Shown here in pieces: positions 40,661 to 47,812 of a stretch of 64,000 bases of DNA. Origin of the DNA: UBA2357 sp046295975 (GTDB taxonomy: Bacteria > Pseudomonadota > Gammaproteobacteria > Burkholderiales > Rhodocyclaceae); NCBI GenBank assembly GCA_046295975.1, contig JBKBMG010000019.1, forward strand, positions 1 to 64,000. Direction: 5' to 3'. Made by a program: the position numbers and the translations under genes. Positions within the stretch are counted from its first letter, which is position 1; each line of letters opens with the position of its first letter. Below the pieces are notes generated by a model, which was not told the origin of the DNA, searched no databases, and was given only the letters and a program-made list of their open reading frames with translations.

Positions 40661-40816
40661 ATGAATATTTCGATCGGCATTGCCCCGCTGGCCGCCCTGA
40701 TCGCCGGCATCCTCATCCTCCTGATTCCGCGGCTGCTCAACTACATCGTCGCGCTCTACCTGATCATCGTCGGCGTGGTAGGGCTGCTGGGAGTCGGCAG
40801 CATTCATATCCGCTAA
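40661..40816 (+). CDS. DUF3096 mini-membrane protein, 51 residues
   Basis: A tiny protein of two hydrophobic segments (IAPLAALIAGILILLIPRLL and YIVALYLIIVGVVGLLG) separated by a short polar turn, typical of DUF3096. AAAGG lies about 9 nt upstream of the ATG. Members are widespread in proteobacteria; function unknown. It stands alone, 155 bp after the LysR gene. Confidence 0.85.
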   Translation: MNISIGIAPLAALIAGILILLIPRLLNYIVALYLIIVGVVGLLGVGSIHIR

Positions 40817-40991
40817 ATGTTGTGTTTTTGACACACGCGTCGCCGAACAGCCACAAACTCCCTGACTTGCCTTTGACATCACCGGGACCTCGGGCCTAGA
40901 GTTGCACCATCCGGATCGCATCGACTGCGACCCGGGTGCGGCGGGCTTGGCCCGCCCTGCCCCCTCAACCCTCTCGATACAGGAGCATTCC

Positions 40992-41030
40992 ATGACGGCC
41001 AACCACAACAAGGATATTCAGGTGCGCTGA
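40992..41030 (+). CDS. Micro-ORF of 12 codons in the rtcB leader
   Basis: ATG at 40992 is preceded by ACAGGAG with a 6-nt spacer, one of the best ribosome binding sites in the region. It encodes MTANHNKDIQVR and stops at TGA. It is followed directly by a structured stretch and an intrinsic terminator, and then rtcB. The layout resembles an attenuator leader peptide, but no run of a single regulatory codon is present. It might instead be the start of a decayed gene. Confidence 0.4.
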   Translation: MTANHNKDIQVR

Positions 41031-41127
41031 GCGCCGGCCGTAGCGGAATCGCTCCGGCTCGGGCGCCTCGCGGCCCCGAGCCAGGCAAGCGGTGCCGGCC
41101 ATGTCGATGGTCGCGCGCAAGACTTCG
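41031..41127 (+). ncRNA. Candidate structured RNA upstream of rtcB
   Basis: The stretch folds on paper into a closed three-way shape. GCCGGC at 41033-41038 pairs with GCCGGC at 41094-41099. Inside it are a hairpin AGCG-GAAT-CGCT (41042-41053) and a longer one with GGCTCGGG (41056-41063) against CCCGAGCC (41075-41082). An intrinsic terminator follows at once. RNA-repair loci in other bacteria (Salmonella rsr-yrl-rtc) carry small structured Y-like RNAs next to rtcB. Homology to those is not claimed. It could equally be an attenuator leader. Confidence 0.4.
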
Positions 41128-41159
41128 AGCCCTGGCTTTTGCCGGGGCTTTTTGTTTTT
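41128..41159 (+). terminator. Strong intrinsic terminator just before rtcB
   Basis: AGCCCTGGC at 41128-41136, loop TTTT, GCCGGGGCT at 41141-41149, then TTTTTGTTTTT. One T-G pair interrupts the 9-bp stem. It ends a transcript that starts upstream, 58 bp before the rtcB ATG. Unless rtcB has its own promoter between, readthrough here would control it. Confidence 0.85.
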
Positions 41160-41216
41160 GCACGCCGGTTCGCGCCACGCGCGGCCGGTCTCGGAAATCC
41201 ATCGGGACTCATCGAC

Positions 41217-42425
41217 ATGGGCATTCAAATGACCCTGAACAAGGGGCGCGTCCCCGTAAAGATCTGGACGCGCGACATCGAACACCAGGCCTTGCAGCAA
41301 CTGGTGAATCTTTCGCAACTGGCGATCTTCGACCATCCGATCGCCGCCATGCCGGACGTGCACGCCGGCATCGGTGCCACGGTCGGCGCGGTGATTCCGA
41401 CCGCGAACGCCATCATTCCGGCTGCGGTCGGCGTGGACATCGGCTGCGGCATGAACGCGCTGCGCCTGTCGCTGAACGCACGCGACCTGCCCGACTCGCT
41501 GGCGCGGGTGCGCTCGGCGATCGAGGCAGCGGTGCCGGTCGGCTTCGAGCAACATCCGTCCAGCCGGGTGAAAGGCAGCGCGCACGCCCGCCAGGCGCGG
41601 CGCCTGTCCGATCGCCTGGACGTCATCGTCGGGCGCCATCCCGGCTTGATGAAGATGCAGCGCCGCTTCAACGATACCTGGGTGTGTCAGCTCGGCACCC
41701 TGGGGGGCGGCAACCACTTCATCGAACTCTGCCTGGATGAATCCGGACAGACTTGGGTGATGCTGCACTCGGGCAGTCGAGGCATCGGCAACGTGATCGG
41801 GCGCTACTTCATCGCGGCGGCCAAGAAGGACATGGGACGTCACGTCCATGCCCTGCCGGACAAGGACCTCGCTTACTTCAGCGAAGGCAGCGGCCTGTTC
41901 GACGACTACGTCGAAGCGGTGGAGTGGGCGCAGGACTACGCGCTGGAGAACCGCCGCATGATGATGGCCCTGGTCGTGGACGCCATCCGGCCGCATCTGC
42001 CGGCGTTCACCATCACCGACGAAGCGATCAACTGCCATCACAACTATGTGGCACGCGAGACCCACTTCGGCGAACGGCTGTACGTCACCCGCAAGGGCGC
42101 GATCCGGGCGGGCGCCGGCGAACTCGGCATCATCCCCGGCAGCATGGGCGCGCAGAGCTACATCGTGCGCGGCCTCGGCAACCCCGACTCGTACTGCTCC
42201 TGCTCGCACGGCGCGGGCCGGCGCATGAGCCGCAGTGAGGCCAAGCGGCGTTTCAACCGCCACGACCTCGCCGCCCAGACCTCCGGCATCGAATGCCGCA
42301 AGGACGGTGGCGTGGTGGATGAGATCCCCGCCGCCTACAAGGACATCGACGCGGTCATGGCCAACCAGGCCGACCTCGTGGAGGTTGTGCACACCCTGCG
42401 CCAGGTGCTCTGCGTCAAGGGCTGA
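41217..42425 (+). CDS. rtcB: RNA-splicing ligase RtcB
   Basis: A GTP- and Mn-dependent ligase that joins 3'-phosphate or 2',3'-cyclic phosphate RNA ends to 5'-OH ends, for repair of broken tRNA and other RNAs. The 402-residue protein shows the metal-binding PDVHAGIGATVG and GVDIGCGMN with the Cys, LGTLGGGNHFIEL, LHSGSRGIG, CHHNY, IPGSMGAQSYIVRG and the guanylated His in CSHGAGRRMSR. The start at 41217 is chosen because conserved sequence (GRVPVKIWT) begins just after; an ATG at 41229 is possible. No rtcA or rtcR gene is adjacent. Two unusual genes follow. Confidence 0.96.
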   Translation: MGIQMTLNKGRVPVKIWTRDIEHQALQQLVNLSQLAIFDHPIAAMPDVHAGIGATVGAVIPTANAIIPAAVGVDIGCGMNALRLSLNARDLPDSLARVRSAIEAAVPVGFEQHPSSRVKGSAHARQARRLSDRLDVIVGRHPGLMKMQRRFNDTWVCQLGTLGGGNHFIELCLDESGQTWVMLHSGSRGIGNVIGRYFIAAAKKDMGRHVHALPDKDLAYFSEGSGLFDDYVEAVEWAQDYALENRRMMMALVVDAIRPHLPAFTITDEAINCHHNYVARETHFGERLYVTRKGAIRAGAGELGIIPGSMGAQSYIVRGLGNPDSYCSCSHGAGRRMSRSEAKRRFNRHDLAAQTSGIECRKDGGVVDEIPAAYKDIDAVMANQADLVEVVHTLRQVLCVKG

Positions 42426-42469
42426 GCGATGACCTGAGGACAGCGCTCACCCAACTGACCGATCAACCC

Positions 42470-42488
42470 GCGGACGCGCCGCGTCCGC
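42470..42488 (+). repeat. Hairpin between rtcB and the next gene
   Basis: GCGGACGC at 42470-42477 and GCGTCCGC at 42481-42488 are perfectly complementary with a 3-nt loop. A weaker stem TGAGCG/CGCTCA begins at the rtcB stop codon. No T-tract follows, so the stem may protect the 3' end or set polarity rather than terminate. Confidence 0.5.
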
Positions 42489-42511
42489 AGCCGATACCCA
42501 AGGAGATTTTT

Positions 42512-42682
42512 ATGATTGCCGCCAGCCCATACCCGATGCCTGCCGCCCCGACCGCCGCCCGGCGACGGGGCGCACACCCAACCCAAGACAGGAACATGAG
42601 TCACCATGGACCCGAAGGACATCGACAGCCTGCGCGCCCTGCTGCCCGCCGGGCGCACGCTGTTCCCGTACTACAGGAATAA
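42512..42682 (+). CDS. Possible 56-codon ORF behind an optimal ribosome binding site
   Basis: AAGGAG at 42500-42505 and ATG at 42512 have ideal spacing. The frame (MIAASPYPMPAAPTAARRRG...) runs 56 codons, is Ala/Pro/Arg-rich and overlaps the start of the next gene in another frame. The ribosome binding site is far better than that of the following gene, suggesting either a short regulatory peptide or a ribosome-loading leader. Coding character is weak. Confidence 0.3.
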   Translation: MIAASPYPMPAAPTAARRRGAHPTQDRNMSHHGPEGHRQPARPAARRAHAVPVLQE

Positions 42683-43565
42683 GTACGGGCTGCAACTGCT
42701 GCGCTACGCGGTTCGCCAGCCCACGCCGGTGGCCGCGCTGCGCAGCCACCCGGTCGCACAACTGCTGCACAAGCCCGCGCTCAAGCCGGTGCTCGCCGAT
42801 TGCGGTGGCACCCTGACGCCGGCCCAGATCGCATTTGCCGAGGCACTTGCCGAATGCAGCGCCCGCCCCGAGCACTACACCCTCAGCCTGGGAGTCTGGG
42901 GGAACGGCCGCGAACGGGCACCGCAAACCAGCCGCCGCGGCACCAACCTGGTACTGCAGCTCAACTTCAGCCACGCGCACAATCGCGCCTTTCAGCGCCT
43001 GGCGCGCCCGCGCAGCGGCTGCGACCCGTTCAACTACTGCGCGCACCCGGTGCTGCAGGACACACGTCAAGCACGGCGCTACACCCTGGCGTGGGCACGC
43101 CTGGACATCGACTTCGAGCAGGATGAAGCGCTGATCGAGGAGATCCAGACCGACTGGCTGCGTGCGGCCACGACCGCGCGTGAGTTCGCCGCACGCTGCG
43201 ACGACGCTGCCTTCACCCGGCGTTACGGCCGCCGTCTGGACGGCTCGCGCACGGATCTGATGGCCTACCACGACACCGTGCTCGCGCCGCATCGCGCGCA
43301 CTGGGACGAGGCGATGCTTGCCGCGGCCTTGTTCTTCCTGCGCGAGGAACTCGGACTGCGCCGGATCTGGATGCACAGCGCCGAGTCCGGCATCGCGCTC
43401 AAGAGCATGCGCGGCGGCCCGCCCCCGGTCTCGCTGTACACCCGCCTGCCGCAACGCTTCTGCTTTCGCCCCACGCCCGAACTGCCGGGCTTGCTCGCAC
43501 GCGAGCGCCAGGCGGTCAAGCGCTTGCGCGCGCACGCTGCCGCCCTCCTGAAATTCACGCTTTGA
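42606..43565 (+). CDS. Uncharacterised protein with EEIQ(S/T)DW-type motif, rtcB-linked
   Basis: A 319-residue soluble protein of unknown function. The central LIEEIQTDWLRAA followed about 100 residues later by WDEAMLAAALFFLREELGLRRIWMHS resembles a pattern I recall from large phage polyvalent proteins (EEIQSDW, then W...A...A...G). There it is an uncharacterised domain; the link is from memory. N-terminal residues (LFPYYRNKYGLQLLRYAV) and the His/Asn-rich NFSHAHNRAFQRL stretch may hold further active residues. A start with AGGA about 12 nt upstream is at 42606. It follows rtcB by 180 bp and precedes a small basic gene by 13 bp. Confidence 0.75.
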   Translation: MDPKDIDSLRALLPAGRTLFPYYRNKYGLQLLRYAVRQPTPVAALRSHPVAQLLHKPALKPVLADCGGTLTPAQIAFAEALAECSARPEHYTLSLGVWGNGRERAPQTSRRGTNLVLQLNFSHAHNRAFQRLARPRSGCDPFNYCAHPVLQDTRQARRYTLAWARLDIDFEQDEALIEEIQTDWLRAATTAREFAARCDDAAFTRRYGRRLDGSRTDLMAYHDTVLAPHRAHWDEAMLAAALFFLREELGLRRIWMHSAESGIALKSMRGGPPPVSLYTRLPQRFCFRPTPELPGLLARERQAVKRLRAHAAALLKFTL

Positions 43566-43578
43566 GAGATCCCGCACC

Positions 43579-43776
43579 ATGACACGCAAACAACGCCATC
43601 TGCGCCAGGAACGCATGCTCGTCCCGCCCTCGGCGCCACCACGCAACCCGTTCGCCACCGCGCCCAAGATGCTGCGCGGCAGCGAAGTGCACGAGAAGTC
43701 GCGGGGCGCACAACGCCGCGCCGACCACATAGCCACGCGCCGCCTGCTGGACCCGAGCAACTGGGAAGACGCCTGA
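43579..43776 (+). CDS. Small basic protein, 65 residues
   Basis: Arg/Lys-rich and probably largely unstructured. PRNPFATAPKM then EVHEKSRGAQRRADHIATRR follows a pattern (RNP-hydrophobic ... H-x-K-S-x-x-A-x-R-R) that I associate with a family of small uncharacterised bacterial proteins. The last residues are acidic (DPSNWEDA). It is 13 bp downstream of the EEIQTDW gene, so the two are almost certainly co-transcribed with or after rtcB. RNA binding is plausible by composition only. Confidence 0.65.
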   Translation: MTRKQRHLRQERMLVPPSAPPRNPFATAPKMLRGSEVHEKSRGAQRRADHIATRRLLDPSNWEDA

Positions 43777-43778
43777 CC

Positions 43779-43819
43779 GGTCGGGCACCGCTGCCGCCGC
43801 AATGCGGCGGTGCCCGACC
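43779..43819 (+). repeat. Long perfect inverted repeat after the small basic gene
   Basis: GGTCGGGCACCGC at 43779-43791 is fully complementary to GCGGTGCCCGACC at 43807-43819 (13 bp). It begins 2 bp after the stop codon. The loop itself contains GCC/GGC pairs. No T-tract follows. Likely marks the transcript end of the rtcB cluster or stabilises its 3' end. Confidence 0.6.
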
Positions 43820-43957
43820 AGCGTATCGGGCGCCGGGCACCAGGAGGCGGCGGTTGCTATGAAGAAACCGGCGACCAGCGTATGCTCATCGTCTTCATGA
43901 CATGAGTCTTTCCCCTGGGGGTCCCCCGGTCTGCGCCGGGGCCCCCTCCCCGCCCCA

Positions 43958-44842
43958 ATGACGACGATCCGCCCCTCTTCCCCCACTTTCCCTGCCCGCC
44001 CGTCGATGACCGTCCTGGTCGCGCTCGGCATCATCATCACGCTGGCCGCTGCCATGGCGCGGGCCCAGGCGGCCACCTCACCGGAACCCACCTCACCGGT
44101 ACCCGCCTCGTCGCCCCCCACGGTGACACCCCCCGCCGCCGAGATCACTCTCGACGCCCCTCGCGCCGGCTGGCACGCACCGCCAAGTGTCGGCGCGGCG
44201 TTCACGCAGACGGTGAACTACCCCGCGGCAAGCGTGGACAGCCGTCATGATCAAGCCGACGGCGCGCGCATCCGCGGCCGCATCGCCGGCGCCGCCAAAG
44301 GTCCGGCGCAACTGGTGGTGAATGGCGTGGCCATGCCCTTGCGCGTCGAAGAGGATGGCAGCTTCGACCGTCCCTATCTGTTCCCCGCCGGCAGCAACAG
44401 TGTCGAGGTCCGCAGCGCAGACGGCAACACGCGCCGCCGGGTGCAATTCCTGGCCCATCCCGACAGCGCCACACGTGCGCGCCTGCGCGTCATCCTGGCG
44501 TGGGACACCGACCATACCGACCTCGACCTGCACGTGATCGCGCCCGATGGCCAGCACGCCTGGTACGGCCAGCGGGTCCTGGACAACGGCGGGGCGATCG
44601 ACGTTGACGTCACCACCGGCTACGGTCCGGAGATCTTCGCGACACCCGCCCCCTTGAATGGTCCCTACCTGGTATTCGTCAACTATTTCGGCGGCCACGG
44701 CCACGACGAGGCCGACATGACGGTCGCCACCATCACCATCGTCAGCCAGGAAGGCACGGAGAACGAAAAACGCGAGAGCGTGCAGGTGCCGATGCGTGCG
44801 CCGGGCGAGCTCACGCTGGTCAAGCGCTTCAGCTATCCCTAA
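43958..44842 (+). CDS. Exported DUF2135 (YfaP-like) protein
   Basis: The 294-residue protein has an N-terminal signal sequence (TVLVALGIIITLAAAMARA) followed by a Pro/Thr/Ser linker. A beta domain (about 95-165; RGRIAGAAKGPAQLVVNG is adhesin-like) precedes DUF2135 (about 170-280). The latter has the diagnostic RVILAWDTDHTDLDLHVIAPDG and an acidic Ca-binding look. E. coli YfaP belongs here; its role is unknown. A periplasmic location is predicted. The gene is preceded by a GC-rich stretch and stands alone. Confidence 0.85.
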   Translation: MTTIRPSSPTFPARPSMTVLVALGIIITLAAAMARAQAATSPEPTSPVPASSPPTVTPPAAEITLDAPRAGWHAPPSVGAAFTQTVNYPAASVDSRHDQADGARIRGRIAGAAKGPAQLVVNGVAMPLRVEEDGSFDRPYLFPAGSNSVEVRSADGNTRRRVQFLAHPDSATRARLRVILAWDTDHTDLDLHVIAPDGQHAWYGQRVLDNGGAIDVDVTTGYGPEIFATPAPLNGPYLVFVNYFGGHGHDEADMTVATITIVSQEGTENEKRESVQVPMRAPGELTLVKRFSYP

Positions 44843-44884
44843 CGCGCCCGCCTGGCCCAACGCAAGGGCCACCCGGGCCGAACT

Positions 44885-45271
44885 TCAGCGCGCCGCCACG
44901 GCCTGCGGCGCCACATAGGCCGCACGGGCCGCGCGTACCTCGTCGTGGTGTCGTTCGGCCCACGCCAGCAAGCCCCCCATCGGCGCGAGAAACGACACTC
45001 CCAGCGGCGTGAGCGCGTACTCCACACGCGGCGGGATGGTGGGGAACACGGTGCGCGATACCAGCCCGTCCTGCTCCAGCCGGCGCAACGTCTGCGCCAG
45101 CATGCGCTGCGAGATGTCGTCTATGCAGGCCTTGAGCGCGGAGAAGCGCAGCGTGCCGCGCTCCTGCAGGGTAAACAGCACGAGAATACTCCAGCGATCA
45201 CCGATGCGGTCCAGCACATCGCGGATCGGGCAGAGTTCGGCATAAGGGGCCTTGGACTTGTGCAGCGACAT
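44885..45271 (-). CDS. HxlR-family transcriptional regulator (YtfH/QorR-like)
   Basis: The 128-residue winged HTH has the family Cys near the N-terminus (ELCPIRDVLDRIGDRW) and SQRMLAQTLRRLEQDGLV as recognition region. In E. coli the HxlR protein YtfH is encoded next to qorB; here a qorB-like gene is divergent. In QorR-type members the Cys senses thiol-reactive quinones or diamide. The start at 45271 matches the family; upstream codons do not. Two dyads in the intergenic region are likely operators. Confidence 0.9.
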   Translation of the reverse strand: MSLHKSKAPYAELCPIRDVLDRIGDRWSILVLFTLQERGTLRFSALKACIDDISQRMLAQTLRRLEQDGLVSRTVFPTIPPRVEYALTPLGVSFLAPMGGLLAWAERHHDEVRAARAAYVAPQAVAAR

Positions 45272-45290
45272 GGCTTGCGCGCTTCCTATG

Positions 45291-45402
45291 GTTACTTTCG
45301 AGTAACTGGGTGACTTTTCCCGCCCTACTTGTGGGCGCCGGGCAGCAGCGGGATCATACGCCAACTCGGGAACGAATCGGTTGTTGGTTACTAAAAAGAA
45401 CC
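45291..45402. promoter_or_regulatory. Two candidate HxlR operators
   Basis: GTTACT-TTCG-AGTAAC at 45291-45306 is a perfect dyad, 20 bp upstream of the HxlR start. A second, imperfect copy GTTACT-AAAA-AGAACC lies at 45387-45402. TTACT-N-AGTAA sites are typical for this regulator group. Their arrangement fits autoregulation plus control of qorB. Confidence 0.6.
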
Positions 45403-45446
45403 GGCATCTACCCGCGATCACCCGCGATCACCCGGCAGTCGAACAC

Positions 45447-45522
45447 CGTTCGGGCTGAGCCTGCCAAAGCCCGGTCGAAGACTTTACCGAAAGCGCCCTT
45501 CGACCGGGCTCAGGGCGAACGG
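45447..45522. repeat. Inverted pair of a dispersed palindromic repeat
   Basis: CCGTTCGGGCTGAGCCTGCC begins at 45447 and continues with AAAGCCCGGTCGAAG. Its inverted partner CTTCGACCGGGCTCAGGGCGAACGG ends at 45522. The unit matches the common proteobacterial extragenic repeat CGTTCGCCCTGAGCTTGTCGAAG in inverted pairs. It lies upstream of qorB. A second copy is at 56076-56146. Confidence 0.75.
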
Positions 45523-45635
45523 CGTCGTCCGTTTGATTGCAGTGTCATGCAGGGTCAATATCCCGGCGACCCGATTCGTCCGCAATGCCTGCCGGCGCAG
45601 GCCGGCTTAACGTCTCAAACCCACAGGAGTCATCC

Positions 45636-46538
45636 ATGTCTGACAACACCTTGCTCGTCACCGGCGCATCCGGCCATCTCGGCCAGCGCGTGCTGCATCA
45701 TCTCGTCGAAACCTTGAGCGTGCCCGCCTCCCACATCATCGCCACCACCCGCCAGCCCGAACGCCTGTCGGCATGGGCCGGCCGCGGCGTGACGGTGCGT
45801 GCCGCGGATTTCAACATCCCCGATACCCTCGTTGCCGCCGCCGAAGGCGCCGACCGCATGTTGTTGGTCAGCACCGACGTGCTCGATCAGCCCGGCGTGC
45901 GCCTGGTGCAGCATCGCGCCGCCATCGACGCCGCCACGCGTGCCGGCGTGCGCCACGTGGTCTATACCTCCATGCCCGACCCCAGCGCCTCGCTGGTAGC
46001 CTTCGCGCCCGACCACGCCGGCACCGAAGCAGCCCTTGCCGCAAGCGGCCTGCCGGGTTGGACGGTGTTGCGCAACCACTGGTACTTCGAGAACCTGTTC
46101 CTGTCGCTGCCCTCCGCGCTGGCTACCGGGAAATGGTATTCGGCCGCCGGGAACGGCGGTATCGCCCATATCGCGCGCGACGATCTGGCGCTTGCCGCGG
46201 CCACCGCCCTGGTGCAGGCCGACGGCAAGCAAATTCATACCCTCAGCGGCGCTCAGGCCCATACCACGGCGGAAATCGCAGCGCTGGCATCCGCGGTCAC
46301 CGGCAAACCCATTGAAGTGGTCGACGTGCCGCTCGAAGCCCTGGTACAGGGCATGGTCGCCCACGGCCTGCCGGAGCCGGTGGCACGCATCTTTGCTTCC
46401 TTCGATGCCAACACCGCAGCCGGCAAATTCGCCGAGGTCACCGACGACTACCGCAAGCTGACCGGTCGTGCCCCGCAGACGCTTGAGGACTGGCTGCGAC
46501 ACAACGGTGCGGCGCTGAGCGCGGCTGCAGCGGGCTGA
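45636..46538 (+). CDS. qorB: NAD(P)H:quinone oxidoreductase, NmrA-like
   Basis: A 300-residue atypical short-chain dehydrogenase of the NmrA group, similar in length and layout to E. coli QorB, which reduces quinones with NADPH. The nucleotide site is LLVTGASGHLGQRVL and the substrate region VYTSMPDP. WTVLRNHWYFENLF is typical of QorB. ATG follows AGGAG by 6 nt. Its divergent HxlR gene and the dyads between them suggest induction by quinones or thiol stress. Confidence 0.88.
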   Translation: MSDNTLLVTGASGHLGQRVLHHLVETLSVPASHIIATTRQPERLSAWAGRGVTVRAADFNIPDTLVAAAEGADRMLLVSTDVLDQPGVRLVQHRAAIDAATRAGVRHVVYTSMPDPSASLVAFAPDHAGTEAALAASGLPGWTVLRNHWYFENLFLSLPSALATGKWYSAAGNGGIAHIARDDLALAAATALVQADGKQIHTLSGAQAHTTAEIAALASAVTGKPIEVVDVPLEALVQGMVAHGLPEPVARIFASFDANTAAGKFAEVTDDYRKLTGRAPQTLEDWLRHNGAALSAAAAG

Positions 46539-46614
46539 GTGCCGCAAAAGAAGCACTAGCAGGCGATTCGGCGGCAGGCGTAAGGCGCCGTCGAGTCACT
46601 CGCAGGCGCAGCGT

Positions 46615-46929
46615 TCAGCCGGCCGCGTCATCGACTGCAGAGGCGCCGTACCAGGTGAGCGGCGGCGCCTCACGCCCGATGAAGCGTTGCAGGTGTACGC
46701 GGATGACTTCCTTCAACGCCTCGGCCTGCGCAACGCCGCTGGCCTGACCCTGCAGCCGCAACCCGCCGGCTTCCACCGCGAGCGTGCAGGTCCCGTCCTC
46801 GAAATGGATGCGGGCGTGGGTGTGATCAGGGTCGGCGTGCACCTCGAGCTTGTGCGCGAAGTGCTTGCACAGCATGCGCAAACGGCGTTGTGGTGCCTCG
46901 ATCACGAGGAAGTCCTGAAAACCGTACAT
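46615..46929 (-). CDS. DUF2218 protein
   Basis: The 104-residue cytoplasmic protein is of the DUF2218 family: KHFAHKLEVHAD, ARIHFEDGTCTLAVE, and HLQRFIGREAPPLTW. Members are commonly found near siderophore uptake genes. Here it lies 13 bp after the ABC ATPase gene at the end of an iron-uptake operon. A role in intracellular iron or siderophore handling is inferred from position. The start at 46929 has GAGGAG upstream. Confidence 0.85.
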   Translation of the reverse strand: MYGFQDFLVIEAPQRRLRMLCKHFAHKLEVHADPDHTHARIHFEDGTCTLAVEAGGLRLQGQASGVAQAEALKEVIRVHLQRFIGREAPPLTWYGASAVDDAAG

Positions 46930-46942
46930 GCGTTGCTCCTCA

Positions 46943-47812
46943 TCACGGAGTGAAGGTGGGGCGGCCTGCGCGCGTGAGTTGCGAGGTCGCCGGGGCGTCG
47001 GCGAGGACCACCGGGTGGCCGCGCGAACAGCGCTCGATACGCGCCTCGACGCCGTAGGCGCGGCGCAGCCAGTCGGCGTCAAGCATGTCGTCGACGCTGC
47101 CGAAGCGGTAGTCGTGGCCGGGAGCGAGCAACAGCACGCTGTCGCAGTGGCGCAGCGCGAGGTTGAGGTCGTGTGACACCACCAGCGCGATCGCACCGGC
47201 CTCGCGTGTGACGCGGCGGACCTGCGCGAGCACATCGAGTTGCCAGCGCAGGTCGAGGGCGCTGGTCGGTTCGTCCAGCAGCAACAGCCGCGGCGTGCGC
47301 ACCAGCACCTGGGCGAGACCGACCATTTGCCGCTGCCCGCCAGAGAGTTCGGACATGCGCGTCAGCGCGATCCGCTCCAGCCCCAGCGCGGCGAGGGTCG
47401 CCTCGACCCGTTGCGCGCGCGCGGCGCGTGCCAGCCCGGGGGTGGCGATGCCGCAGGCCAGCAACACCGTCTCGTACGCAACCAGCGCGGTCGGCTGGGG
47501 CAGGCTTTGCGGCAGATAGCCGATGTGGCGGCTGCGCCGTGTGGCGTCGAGCGCGCGCAGATCCAGGTCGTCCAACCGGGCGTGCCCCGCGTACGGAAGC
47601 AAACCCGCGAGCGCGCGCAACAGGGTGGACTTGCCTACGCCATTGGGGCCGAGCACGGCGACCAGCGAGCCATGCTCGACGACCCCGGGGCTGAGGCCGC
47701 TCACCACCGCGTGGCGGCGGTAGCCGATGTCGATGTCGCGCAACACCAGGCTCACCGCGTGGCCCTCCATCGGGTATGCGCTACCGGGGAATCGATACGT
47801 CTCATGCGCCAC
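46943..47812 (-). CDS. Iron-siderophore ABC transporter ATPase (FecE-like)
   Basis: The 289-residue nucleotide-binding subunit has Walker A GPNGVGKST, the signature LSGGQRQ and Walker B LLLLDEPTSALD, followed by the switch His in VVSHDLN. It energises uptake through the permease encoded just upstream, whose stop it overlaps by 11 bp from the ATG at 47812. A start at 47770 (MEGHAV) is possible. Family-level match is to Fe-siderophore, heme or cobalamin importers. Confidence 0.93.
   Translation of the reverse strand: MAHETYRFPGSAYPMEGHAVSLVLRDIDIGYRRHAVVSGLSPGVVEHGSLVAVLGPNGVGKSTLLRALAGLLPYAGHARLDDLDLRALDATRRSRHIGYLPQSLPQPTALVAYETVLLACGIATPGLARAARAQRVEATLAALGLERIALTRMSELSGGQRQMVGLAQVLVRTPRLLLLDEPTSALDLRWQLDVLAQVRRVTREAGAIALVVSHDLNLALRHCDSVLLLAPGHDYRFGSVDDMLDADWLRRAYGVEARIERCSRGHPVVLADAPATSQLTRAGRPTFTP

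Noticed and set aside
40817..40991. Sigma-54 promoter for rtcB, as in E. coli rtcBA
   Set aside because: No GG-N10-GC pair with the TGGCAC...TTGC pattern was found at proper spacing, and no rtcR gene is adjacent.
40992..42425. Continuous frame from the micro-ORF into rtcB interrupted only by one TGA, suggesting selenocysteine or readthrough
   Set aside because: The frame between passes through an obvious intrinsic terminator and the intervening residues match no RtcB extension. Open frames are common in GC-rich DNA.
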